From Pseudomonadota bacterium (GTDB taxonomy: Bacteria > Pseudomonadota > Alphaproteobacteria > Rhodospirillales > Casp-alpha2): DNA of 64,000 bases. Positions 8,497-16,178 of this stretch are shown here, one piece after another (position 1 is the stretch's first letter; each line of letters opens with the position of its first letter). The stretch covers positions 20,322 through 84,321 of the forward strand of contig JAQBYB010000003.1 in assembly GCA_027624235.1 (NCBI GenBank), written 5' to 3'. The position numbers and the translations under genes are program-made. The notes under the pieces are model-generated. The model was not told where the DNA came from. It saw only the letters and a list, made by a program, of their open reading frames with translations, and searched no databases.

Positions 8497-9729
8497 ATGG
8501 TCTGGCCCATGATTGCGTTAACCGACCAGCGTATCCGATTCCTGTTCCTGAACGTCGGCCATTTTGTCGATCACCTGTTCATGCTGATCTTCGCCAAGGC
8601 CGCTTACAGCGCGGGCCTTTCCTTCGGTTTGGCCAAGGACGGCGCCTATGCTGAAATGATTCCCTATGGGGTGCCGTCACTGGTTTTGTTCGGTGCCTGT
8701 GCGCCCATTGCCGCGCACCTGGCCGATAAATGGAGCCGCACGGGAATGATCGCCGTGTTTTTAATCGGCATCGGGGCGGCGTCCATCGCCACCAGTTTCG
8801 CGACAAGCCCGCTCGAGATCGGCATTGGTCTCGCCGGGATCGGTATGTTCGCCGCCATTTATCATCCGATCGGCATCGCCATGGTCGTCGAGGGCGGCGG
8901 CAACGTCGGCTGGCGGCTTGGCGCCAACGGGGTGTGGGGCAACATGGGCGTGGCGGCGGCACCGCTGATTACTGGGTTCATCCTCGCCGATTACGACTGG
9001 CGGCTGGCCTTTGCTTTGCCCGGGGGCATCGCCATTCTCATCGGGATCGTGTTTGCCGTCTTTGCCAGAACGGGCCGCTTGCGCCCGCCGGAATCGTGTC
9101 CACGGGAAAAGGCAATGGTCGGCTTCATGCCCGGCTGGAAACGGGCGCTGTTGGCGCTGGCAATGGTGTCGTCCGCCGGCGGGTTCCTTTTTGGCTCCTT
9201 GACTTTTGTCATCCCGCGCATGTTCGAGGTCTCGATGCCTGGTATCAGCGTCGATGTTGCCGTGACCGGCGTGTTGGCGGGCATCGTCTATGCCGTTGCC
9301 GCCTGGGCACAACTCGGCGTCGGGCGCATCATCGACCACCGCCCGATCAAGCCGGTGTTGTTGACCATCGCGCTGGGACAGCCGGTGATGATCGGGGTGA
9401 TGTCGACGCAAAGCGATTACGGGCTTCTGGCCGCGACGGTGCTGGCCTTGGCCTTCGTCTTTGGCCAAATCCCCATCACCGATGCGGTGATATCACGCTA
9501 CGTGCCGGATATCTGGCGGACCAAAGTGATGTCGGTGAAATTCATGCTTAATTTGGTGATCGGGGCGCTATCGCTGTTGACGGCGCGGGCGATCCTGGCT
9601 GCCGGGGGCGGTTTTGATACGTTGATGGTGGTGCTTGCCATCGTCGCCGGTCTCGTCTTCCTGTCCGCGCTGCTGCTTCCGGCTCAGGATGCCTACTCCA
9701 CCGTGCCCGCACCCAGCCCGGCGGAATAA
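8497..9729 (+). CDS. MFS transporter (fosmidomycin-resistance-like family)
   Basis: Twelve-helix major facilitator carrier, 410 residues. The N-terminal helix contains NVGHFVDHLFMLIF, similar to the HF-x-x-D opening of Fsr-type carriers. The loop between helices 2 and 3 has AAHLADKWSRTGM, the degenerate MFS motif A. The substrate cannot be told. ATG 8497 is taken as the start; ATG 8509 is an equally possible in-frame alternative. Its last codons and the following 25 bp are duplicated at 10454-10485. Confidence 0.8.
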   Translation: MVWPMIALTDQRIRFLFLNVGHFVDHLFMLIFAKAAYSAGLSFGLAKDGAYAEMIPYGVPSLVLFGACAPIAAHLADKWSRTGMIAVFLIGIGAASIATSFATSPLEIGIGLAGIGMFAAIYHPIGIAMVVEGGGNVGWRLGANGVWGNMGVAAAPLITGFILADYDWRLAFALPGGIAILIGIVFAVFARTGRLRPPESCPREKAMVGFMPGWKRALLALAMVSSAGGFLFGSLTFVIPRMFEVSMPGISVDVAVTGVLAGIVYAVAAWAQLGVGRIIDHRPIKPVLLTIALGQPVMIGVMSTQSDYGLLAATVLALAFVFGQIPITDAVISRYVPDIWRTKVMSVKFMLNLVIGALSLLTARAILAAGGGFDTLMVVLAIVAGLVFLSALLLPAQDAYSTVPAPSPAE

Positions 9730-9753
9730 TCCGGGCGCCGCCGTTTTTCTTGC
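9722..9753. repeat. 32-bp direct repeat, copy 1
   Basis: Covers the end of the MFS gene, its TAA stop and a GC-rich stretch ending in TTTTTCTTGC. It is identical at 31 of 32 positions to 10454-10485; the pair brackets the exonuclease gene. The G/C block followed by five Ts could act as a weak terminator. Confidence 0.75.
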
Positions 9754-10331
9754 TAAAATTTTCCCTGCTTGCGGAAGATTCTGAATGTTTCGGCGATGCA
9801 ATAACAGTCGTCGATCCCCTGGTGCGCGGTTCCGGGGGGTGGAAAGCCGACGGCCTCGGGCAGGCCGCTGCTGTAGACGTCGTTCAGGGCGCTGTCTACG
9901 GTTCGGCTTAGTAATTCACGGGCATTGATGAATAGCGTCTCGTCCAGGGGAAAGAAAAGATTGTTCAGTTGGCAATTTTCCTTGATGACCTTGAAGTCCG
10001 TGCCCCAGGAATAAACGGCTTTCGTGTCGCCCCCAAAAAACGCAACCAACTGTTTCAAGGCGACGGGAAAACTGACGCCCTCGGCATTCAGGCGCGACTG
10101 GGTGATGCCGGTAAAGTTGATAATGTAATCGCTGAGTTCCGGGTTGATCGTGGGTTTGACCATGACATCGAAGGAATCCAGTTCCGTGAGAGCGTCGGTA
10201 TTATCCAGCTTGATGGCGCCGATTTGGATAATTTCCCTTTCTTCGCCGGGGCCGCTCCATTTTCGGGCGTGCGAGCCCTCCCAGGCGGTCCATTCCAGGT
10301 CCATGACGGCGATGACCTCATTTGCGGACAT
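9753..10331 (-). CDS. DEDDh-type 3'-5' exonuclease (RNase T / DnaQ family)
   Basis: Predicted nuclease of 192 residues that would remove nucleotides from 3' ends. Exo I is AVMDLEWTAWEG (Asp and Glu at about 10 and 12). Exo II is probably SWGTDFKVIKENC. Exo III is TAHQGIDDCYCIAETF, with the DEDDh His and final Asp. This resembles stand-alone exonucleases such as KapD/ERI1-like proteins rather than the Pol III epsilon subunit, since no extra domain is present. The gene is flanked by the two copies of a 32-bp direct repeat, which suggests that it was inserted or that the locus was rearranged. Confidence 0.8.
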   Translation of the reverse strand: MSANEVIAVMDLEWTAWEGSHARKWSGPGEEREIIQIGAIKLDNTDALTELDSFDVMVKPTINPELSDYIINFTGITQSRLNAEGVSFPVALKQLVAFFGGDTKAVYSWGTDFKVIKENCQLNNLFFPLDETLFINARELLSRTVDSALNDVYSSGLPEAVGFPPPGTAHQGIDDCYCIAETFRIFRKQGKF

Positions 10332-10453
10332 TATATTAGTCCCCCACCGGTTGAATGGCGTTCTTGTCGGCGTTCAGTAACTGTTGAGAGGTCATCATTT
10401 TCAATGGCAATATAGTATGAGGAAAAAGAATGCGTAAGAGATTTACGAAACCA

Positions 10454-10485
10454 CGGAATAATCCAGGCGCCGCCGTTTTTCTTGC
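10454..10485. repeat. 32-bp direct repeat, copy 2
   Basis: Second copy of the 9722-9753 sequence (one A/G difference), in the 258-bp gap between the exonuclease start and the O-antigen ligase-like gene. Nothing else recognisable lies in that gap. Confidence 0.75.
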
Positions 10486-10589
10486 ACTTTTGGAATTGAT
10501 TCTGATTATGTCCGTTGACTGATGCCGGGGGTTTGACTGTAAATCGCCAGCAAAGCATTAACCGAATTTATGAACAAAAAAAATTACTG

Positions 10590-11843
10590 ATGCGTATTGA
10601 TTTTCCTAGACCCACCCCCCTGCTGGTGGGGGTACTGTGCGGCATGGCGGTTCCCAGTATCGCTTATGGCAGAGCGGTGCTGGCCATCCCCTTGCTGTTG
10701 GCGGTCCTGATCTTGGCCCTGTTGCCGGAAAGGCGAGCCTACTGGCGGGCGATGATCGAACGGGCGCGTTCTCCGATCGGCGTGCTTTTCCTGGTCACGT
10801 TGGTCCTGTGGCTGCCCAGTATGTTTTTCTCGCCGCTCCCCTTGCGGTCCTTTGAGGCCTGGGCTCGGATTCCTGTTTTCGTTGGCTTGATGACGCTTCT
10901 TTGGGCGTTGTTGTCGCGTGACCGCGCGGCTCTGACGCTGGCCCTCAAGGCGCTCATCGTGACCAGCGCCGTCAGTGTTGTGTACGCCCTCAGCGCGCTC
11001 ACCTTCCTGCCCGAGATTTTGTCCTTTGTCCGGATGTTGGGCTGGACGGCTACGCCGTATTACGGGTTCCGACCGCCGGATCTTTTCAAGGTGTTTGCCA
11101 GTGTGGGGATGCTGCTGGTGCCGGTCTTGGTGTGGGCAGGGCGCCACCTGGGCGGTCGCTGGCAGGGACTGGCGGCGGCCATCGCCGTCGGGTTCCTCGC
11201 CATTATCTGGCTTACCTATAACCGCTCGGCGATGGCCGGGTTGTTCGCGATGTTATTTGTCGGCGGCGTCTTGATCATGGTCATGCGCCGGAACGTTGCG
11301 GTTAATGTAGCGATTTCCATCGGGTTCATCGCCGTGACGGTGGTCTTGTTGGTGTGGCTGCACACCACGCGCGGATATATCGAAGCCCCGGCAGGCACCG
11401 TCGCGGTTCTGCCGCCCTGGTTGATCGATTACCAACGTCAAACGATCTGGTCGCATGCCATCGATATCGCGATGCGCTCGCCCTGGTTCGGCAACGGCAT
11501 CAACGTCATCAACCTGCTGCCCGGGGCCGATGCGTTGATGCCGCGCAATACCCTTAACGTCATCCCGTCTCATCCGCATAGCTGGCTGGTCGAGGTGTTC
11601 GCCGAGACCGGCGTCTTCGGCGCCCTGGCCCTGCTGACCCTGGTCGTTGCGTCGTGCCTGAAACTGGCTGGCGATTATTTAAAAAACGGTGATACGGCGC
11701 TTTTCGCTGCGTTGCTGGTCAACGTCGGATACTGGTCGTCGGGGCTGCTCAACGTCTCATTCTGGTCGGCCTGGTGGCAGATCAGCTATCTTTTGTTGAC
11801 GGCGTTGTGCCTGGCCGGCTTGCGGCCTGCGGTCAAAAGTTAG
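10590..11843 (+). CDS. O-antigen ligase / polymerase-like membrane protein
   Basis: Polytopic membrane protein of 417 residues with about 11-12 helices. The large periplasmic loop holds RQTIWSHAIDIAMRSPWFGNG and HPHSWLVEVFAETGVFG, the Arg- and His-containing signatures of the Wzy_C/WaaL family that transfers or polymerises O-antigen chains on the periplasmic side. ATG 10590 is used; there is no clear Shine-Dalgarno. One more A in the A8 run just upstream would join it to ATG 10570 (MNKKKLLMRID). An FkbM methyltransferase gene converges on it, in keeping with surface glycan work. Confidence 0.78.
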   Translation: MRIDFPRPTPLLVGVLCGMAVPSIAYGRAVLAIPLLLAVLILALLPERRAYWRAMIERARSPIGVLFLVTLVLWLPSMFFSPLPLRSFEAWARIPVFVGLMTLLWALLSRDRAALTLALKALIVTSAVSVVYALSALTFLPEILSFVRMLGWTATPYYGFRPPDLFKVFASVGMLLVPVLVWAGRHLGGRWQGLAAAIAVGFLAIIWLTYNRSAMAGLFAMLFVGGVLIMVMRRNVAVNVAISIGFIAVTVVLLVWLHTTRGYIEAPAGTVAVLPPWLIDYQRQTIWSHAIDIAMRSPWFGNGINVINLLPGADALMPRNTLNVIPSHPHSWLVEVFAETGVFGALALLTLVVASCLKLAGDYLKNGDTALFAALLVNVGYWSSGLLNVSFWSAWWQISYLLLTALCLAGLRPAVKS

Positions 11844-12571
11844 TCCGGCAGCCAGAAGCCGTCCCCTTCCAGCGGCGTTTCGCTGGGCCTGAGGGTCTGG
11901 GCGTCAATAAAGACCTCCTGGTGATAGCCCCAAGATTGCAGAAGCGCCCATGCTTCTTCCAGGCTGTCGCCGGCGCGGGCCAGTTGTGATCCGACCAGTT
12001 CGATCATCATCACCGGCCGGAATCGTTGGATGGTCTCGGCGCCGCCTGACAGGATCCGTAATTCCCAGCCCTCGACATCCATCTTGATGAAATCCAGGCG
12101 TTTCAACCCGACCTCGGTGGCGAAGGCGTCGATGGTGGTCAGCGCCACCTGTTCATGGTGACCGGCGTCATTATTTGTCCCGTCGCCCATGTGGGCGAGA
12201 CCATACTTGAAGGTGCCGTACGATTTAATTGGTGTCGTCAAGGTCAGCGTTCCCGGCGCGTCGCCCAACCCCTTCGCAACCACATTGATGTTTTTAAAGC
12301 GGTTGACCTTGATGGCAAGGTTGAGGATTGAGCGCGAATAGCTGCTTGGTTCAAACGAATAGACGCGGCCGCGTTTGGCGAGGCGGGCCAGCAATTTTGC
12401 ATATTGGCCGGAATGGCCGCCGATGTCGAAAATGACGCTTTCATCATCCAGCATCGGCGCGAAGATCGGGTTCATCCATGTGTGGTGTTGTTTGAACGCC
12501 GCCTTGAAAGCATGGGCGATGTAGGACGCCTTGGCCCGCAACGGCAGATCACCGAAATTAAAGCCGGTCAC
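11840..12571 (-). CDS. FkbM family methyltransferase
   Basis: SAM-dependent methyltransferase of 243 residues. SVIFDIGGHSGQYAKLLA (about 42-60) is the glycine-rich SAM-binding motif I, and LDFIKMDVEGWELRILSGG is the hallmark FkbM segment. FkbM enzymes O-methylate polyketides or glycans; here the neighbouring O-antigen ligase-like gene favours a sugar or glycan target. The start overlaps the sua5 stop by 4 bp (ATGA), so translation is probably coupled. Confidence 0.87.
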   Translation of the reverse strand: MTGFNFGDLPLRAKASYIAHAFKAAFKQHHTWMNPIFAPMLDDESVIFDIGGHSGQYAKLLARLAKRGRVYSFEPSSYSRSILNLAIKVNRFKNINVVAKGLGDAPGTLTLTTPIKSYGTFKYGLAHMGDGTNNDAGHHEQVALTTIDAFATEVGLKRLDFIKMDVEGWELRILSGGAETIQRFRPVMMIELVGSQLARAGDSLEEAWALLQSWGYHQEVFIDAQTLRPSETPLEGDGFWLPD

Positions 12572-13548
12572 GAAGACCGATCCTTCGGTTGGGCGGCGCG
12601 CCGCAGCCGGTCGTTGATGGCGCGACCGAGGCCCTGGTCCGGCACCGCCATCACCGCGATGGCGTCAAACGGCGGCCCGTCCACGGCCCTGATCATTGAA
12701 AACAGATTGGCTGCCGCTTCGCTGAGGTCCCCCGACTGGCTCAGGTTGATGGCCTCAATGGGTGCATCGGGGCCGAACCCTAGTAACGCTTCGCCGGGGC
12801 GGGCGTCGATGGCGTCCAGGCGGATCGGCAGCGCCGGGGCGTAGTGACGCTCCAACATGCCTGGCGACTTTTTCGCCTCTCCGTTGGTTGCCGGCGGCGG
12901 GGCGAGGGGGCCGATCACCGCCTCGATATCCTCGGCGGTGACGCCGCCGTGACGGAGCAGAACGGGAACGGCGGTGGACAGGTCAACCACCGTCGATTCG
13001 ACGCCGACAGTACACGGGCCGCCGTCAAGAATCATATCCGGCCCGCCGGTCCCAGGGCCGGGCAGGGAAAACACCACGTGGCCCGCCGCTGTCGGGCTGA
13101 TGCGTCCGGCCATGTTGGCGCTGGGGGCCGCCACCGGCACCCCGGCCTCGACCAGCAGCGCGTGTGCCACGGGGTGGCCAGGAACGCGGACCGCTAACGT
13201 GTCCAGCCCGGCGCTGACCAGCAGCGAGATACGCTCATCCCGGCGCGGCAGCACCAACGTCAGCGGGCCGGGCCAAAAGGCGCCGGCCAGTTTGCGGGCG
13301 GTATCGTTAAAAGTTGCCGCGGCCTCGGCGGCGGCGGTGTCCTTGACGTGGACGATCAGTGGATTGAATTGGGGCCGTTGTTTGGCCGCGAACACGCGGG
13401 TCACGGCGTCGCCATTGGTGGCGTCCGCGCCCAGGCCATAGACGGTTTCAGTGGGAAAGGCGACCAGACCGCCGTCCCGAAGATGCTTCGCCGCCGAGGT
13501 GATGGAAATGCTGTCGGCAGGGATGATAGGGGCACGGTCCTTTGTCAC
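12568..13548 (-). CDS. sua5: L-threonylcarbamoyladenylate synthase, Sua5 long form
   Basis: Makes threonylcarbamoyl-AMP from threonine, bicarbonate and ATP, the first step of t6A37 tRNA modification. At 326 residues it is the two-domain Sua5/YwlC form rather than short TsaC. The YrdC domain has GGLVAFPTETVYGLGADA (about 26-43), the KxR (AAKQRPQFNPL) and the SAN motif (APSANMAGRISPT). The C-terminal Sua5 domain follows after the linker with SPGMLERHYAP. It is 9 bp downstream of cysQ. Confidence 0.93.
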   Translation of the reverse strand: MTKDRAPIIPADSISITSAAKHLRDGGLVAFPTETVYGLGADATNGDAVTRVFAAKQRPQFNPLIVHVKDTAAAEAAATFNDTARKLAGAFWPGPLTLVLPRRDERISLLVSAGLDTLAVRVPGHPVAHALLVEAGVPVAAPSANMAGRISPTAAGHVVFSLPGPGTGGPDMILDGGPCTVGVESTVVDLSTAVPVLLRHGGVTAEDIEAVIGPLAPPPATNGEAKKSPGMLERHYAPALPIRLDAIDARPGEALLGFGPDAPIEAINLSQSGDLSEAAANLFSMIRAVDGPPFDAIAVMAVPDQGLGRAINDRLRRAAQPKDRSS

Positions 13549-13557
13549 GTTACGGGG

Positions 13558-14343
13558 TCACGTCGCTTTGGCGACCCCAGGGCCCTTGGCGATGAAGTTG
13601 GGGTTTTCAAACCCCGGCTTGCCGTAGCGCATTTCGTTGCCGTCCATATCGGTGACATTGCCACCGGCAAAATGGACGATGGCGTGGCCGGCGGCGATGT
13701 CCCATTCCATGGTCCGGCCGATGCGGGGATAAATATCGGCATGGCCTTCGGCGACGCGGCAGAATTTGATCGAACTGCCCGATGTGGCCTCGTCGGCGAT
13801 ATTGTAATCGGCGAGGAAGGTTTCCATGTCGTCGCCGCGGTGCGACCGGCTGACCATGGCGGTCAACCCGCCCGCCGGGGCCTGGCGGCAGGCAATAGTG
13901 CGCTCTTCTTTGTCGCCGTTCTGGCTGAAGACGCCGATCTCGGCGCCCCAATAGGTTAGTCCAAGCGCCGGCGCGTGAATCACACCCAGCACCGGCTTGC
14001 CGACATCGATGAGGGCGATGTTGACGGTGAATTCGCCGTTACGGTTGACGAATTCCTTGGTGCCGTCGAGCGGATCAACCAGCCAGAATGGGGTGCCGGT
14101 GACATCGGGCGCGTGACCGTCTTCGAAGGCCTCTTCGCTGATGATCGGGTATTTGTTGGAGATGCCGCTGCGGATGGAGCGGATAATCAGTTCTTCGGCG
14201 GCCTTGTCGGCTTTCGTGACCGGGGACTTATCGGTCTTTTCCTCGACCTGGAAATCGGTTTCGTAGACCTTCATGATTTCCTTGCCGGCCCGCTTGGTGA
14301 TGTCGCCGACCTGGGTCAAAAGGTCCAATGAAATGTTGAGCAC
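13558..14343 (-). CDS. cysQ: 3'(2'),5'-bisphosphate nucleotidase CysQ
   Basis: Magnesium-dependent phosphatase that hydrolyses 3'-phosphoadenosine 5'-phosphate from sulfate assimilation; 261 residues. Motifs of the inositol-monophosphatase fold are intact: the Glu of the EE pair (PIISEEAFEDG), the metal-site WLVDPLDGTKEFVNRNGEFTV (about 87-107), and the C-terminal RTMEWDIAAGHAIV. It heads a run with sua5 and the FkbM gene. cysK at 59 kb is the only other sulfur-assimilation gene in the window. Confidence 0.93.
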   Translation of the reverse strand: MLNISLDLLTQVGDITKRAGKEIMKVYETDFQVEEKTDKSPVTKADKAAEELIIRSIRSGISNKYPIISEEAFEDGHAPDVTGTPFWLVDPLDGTKEFVNRNGEFTVNIALIDVGKPVLGVIHAPALGLTYWGAEIGVFSQNGDKEERTIACRQAPAGGLTAMVSRSHRGDDMETFLADYNIADEATSGSSIKFCRVAEGHADIYPRIGRTMEWDIAAGHAIVHFAGGNVTDMDGNEMRYGKPGFENPNFIAKGPGVAKAT

Positions 14344-14412
14344 GCGCGTTTCCCTCCATCCGCCCCTGTTCCAGGGTCCGGTCTGATGATTTTCACCGCC
14401 GGGGCTTGGATG

Positions 14413-15039
14413 TCAATTGCCCCAGATCGACGCCGGATCGCCAAACGAGTCCTGGGATATCTCGTCGGCGCTATAACGCCATGCCTTGAAGGTCTCGGAC
14501 CAGTGACCCTTGGCCATCCCAGCCTTGGCTTTCAGGCGTTCGACAAAGGCTTTGGGCTCCGGCAGTTGCGCCCAAACCGACGGCAGGAACAGGGCGCGGC
14601 GCCCACCGTCTTCAATGATCAGGCCATCGATATTGGGCCGCAGGGATTGCAGAAAGTTCGCCTCGTCTGAAAACGACATTGGTGATTTCGGGCTGAGCAC
14701 CGAGATTGAAAGATGCAGGCCATCAATCTCGGCGGGGGTAAGGGCCGGAAAGCGGGGGTCCTTGAAGGCGGCGCGAAAACCGTTTTCGGAGACATCGGTG
14801 ATCAACGGCCGATAGGCTTCGGATGAGCCGATGCACCCCCTCAGTTTTCCGTCCCGTTTCAAGGTAACGAAACTGGCGCCGCGTTCCGCCAACTCGGGCG
14901 GATAGTCATCAGGACTGACGGCTAACGGCTTGGCGTTTTCAAGGCCGTATTTAATAGACATGGCGGCCAGTTTTAGCAGCGCTTCGCCGTGATCGTTCAG
15001 GATCGCCTGGGTGGATTGGGATTCTTCGTCGTCAGTCAT
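14413..15039 (-). CDS. amrA: AmmeMemoRadiSam system protein A (AMMECR1 domain)
   Basis: AMMECR1-domain protein of 208 residues with the conserved core RGCIGSSEAYRPLITDV and HLSISVLSPK. The biochemical function is uncertain; this domain is repeatedly found with a Memo-like protein and a radical SAM enzyme. ATG 15039 is chosen since it overlaps the amrB stop by one base (TGATG), indicating translational coupling. An in-frame ATG 30 bp further upstream would lie inside amrB. Confidence 0.9.
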   Translation of the reverse strand: MTDDEESQSTQAILNDHGEALLKLAAMSIKYGLENAKPLAVSPDDYPPELAERGASFVTLKRDGKLRGCIGSSEAYRPLITDVSENGFRAAFKDPRFPALTPAEIDGLHLSISVLSPKSPMSFSDEANFLQSLRPNIDGLIIEDGGRRALFLPSVWAQLPEPKAFVERLKAKAGMAKGHWSETFKAWRYSADEISQDSFGDPASIWGN

Positions 15040-15878
15040 CAACCGGTTTCCGCCTCTTGAAACATCCACGACCCGTAGCCGACGACCTGGTCCTTGGACC
15101 CGGCGGTGTCGCCGGAATTGCGAAGGTCGAGCGTCGTCACCGTCATCCCGCGTTGTTTAGCGACCTGCAACAACCCGCCGACGGGAAACCGCCCGCAGGC
15201 GCCGTGGCTGGAAATGGCCGACGGGTCCAGGTCTTCGATGGCCTTGCAGGTGGCCAGATCCATGGCGCGCGCCTGGTCATATTCAAGATAGTGGCTGAGG
15301 TCGGAACTGACGACGATCACCGTCTCCGGTCCGCCCCACAGGGCCTCAATCACCTCGGCAACATCGCCGGACGCCGCTTCGCCGACGACCAGCGGCACCA
15401 GGGAAAATTCATCCAACACCACCTGCAGGAACGGCAGGTGCACCTCCAGGCTATGCTCCTGGGCATGGGTGGCGTCGAAGATTTCGACCTGCGGCAGTTT
15501 CAGAATTTCAGTAGCGGCGGCCAGGTCGACCGGGATATCGCCCAAGGGCGTGCGGAATACCTCGGCGCTACTCAACGCCAGGCCGCGGACGGCGACCCGA
15601 TGGCACGGTCCCATCAGCACTACCCGCTTGATGATTGAGGCCGCCGGGATCAATCGCGCATAGGCGCTGGCGGCGATGGCGCCGGAATAGACATATCCCG
15701 CATGCGGCGCAATGATGGCTTTGGGGACGCCTTGGGGGTCTCCTTGGGAGCCGCCTTGGGAGCCTGGGCCTTGTCCCGCATCCGCGGCATCAAGAAAGCC
15801 TCGCACCGTGGCCTCCAGTTCTGTTTTGGAGCCGGGATAAAACTGGCCGGCCACGGCAGCTTCTTTAATAAAATTCAT
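15039..15878 (-). CDS. amrB: AmmeMemoRadiSam system protein B (Memo-like)
   Basis: Memo-family protein of 279 residues, related in fold to non-haem-iron extradiol dioxygenases. Candidate metal or active-site residues lie in IIAPHAGYVYSG (about 54), DATHAQEHSLEVHLPF (about 135) and VVSSDLSHYLEYD (about 190). An insert rich in Gln, Gly, Ser and Pro (about residues 36-50, GQGPGSQGGSQGDPQG) just before the first motif is low-complexity and not typical. amrA follows at once. The radical SAM partner amrS is 7 kb away on the opposite strand. Confidence 0.9.
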   Translation of the reverse strand: MNFIKEAAVAGQFYPGSKTELEATVRGFLDAADAGQGPGSQGGSQGDPQGVPKAIIAPHAGYVYSGAIAASAYARLIPAASIIKRVVLMGPCHRVAVRGLALSSAEVFRTPLGDIPVDLAAATEILKLPQVEIFDATHAQEHSLEVHLPFLQVVLDEFSLVPLVVGEAASGDVAEVIEALWGGPETVIVVSSDLSHYLEYDQARAMDLATCKAIEDLDPSAISSHGACGRFPVGGLLQVAKQRGMTVTTLDLRNSGDTAGSKDQVVGYGSWMFQEAETG

Positions 15879-15992
15879 GGCGCCTTCCAGGTAGCGGATT
15901 GTCTAAATAAACCCGCATCGGCTAACCTGTAAAGGGAACCGCTTGGTTCCTGTCGCGGCTGTGAATTTTTCGTCATCCAAAACGGCAAGCCC

Positions 15993-16178
15993 ATGTATGT
16001 TTACGCTCTCTATTACAAAAAACCGGACGGCTCAATTGATGGCGCGGCTGTCGGTCTTTTCGAAAGTGACCTCCAGGCCCGGCACTACCTATTCAACGAC
16101 GGCAGTTGCCCGCACACCGAATTCGAAATCATCAAGCATAAGGTCCATTCGGACGAAGATGATCTAATAGACGATTAA
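15993..16178 (+). CDS. small hypothetical protein
   Basis: A 61-residue frame between divergent amrB and the convergent TPR gene. It begins MYVYALYYKKPDGSIDG and ends in an acidic tail (HSDEDDLIDD). Composition and codon use look protein-like, with no membrane segment. No family was recognised. It overlaps the stop of the convergent TPR/glycosyltransferase gene by 4 bp. The Shine-Dalgarno is weak. Confidence 0.45.
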   Translation: MYVYALYYKKPDGSIDGAAVGLFESDLQARHYLFNDGSCPHTEFEIIKHKVHSDEDDLIDD

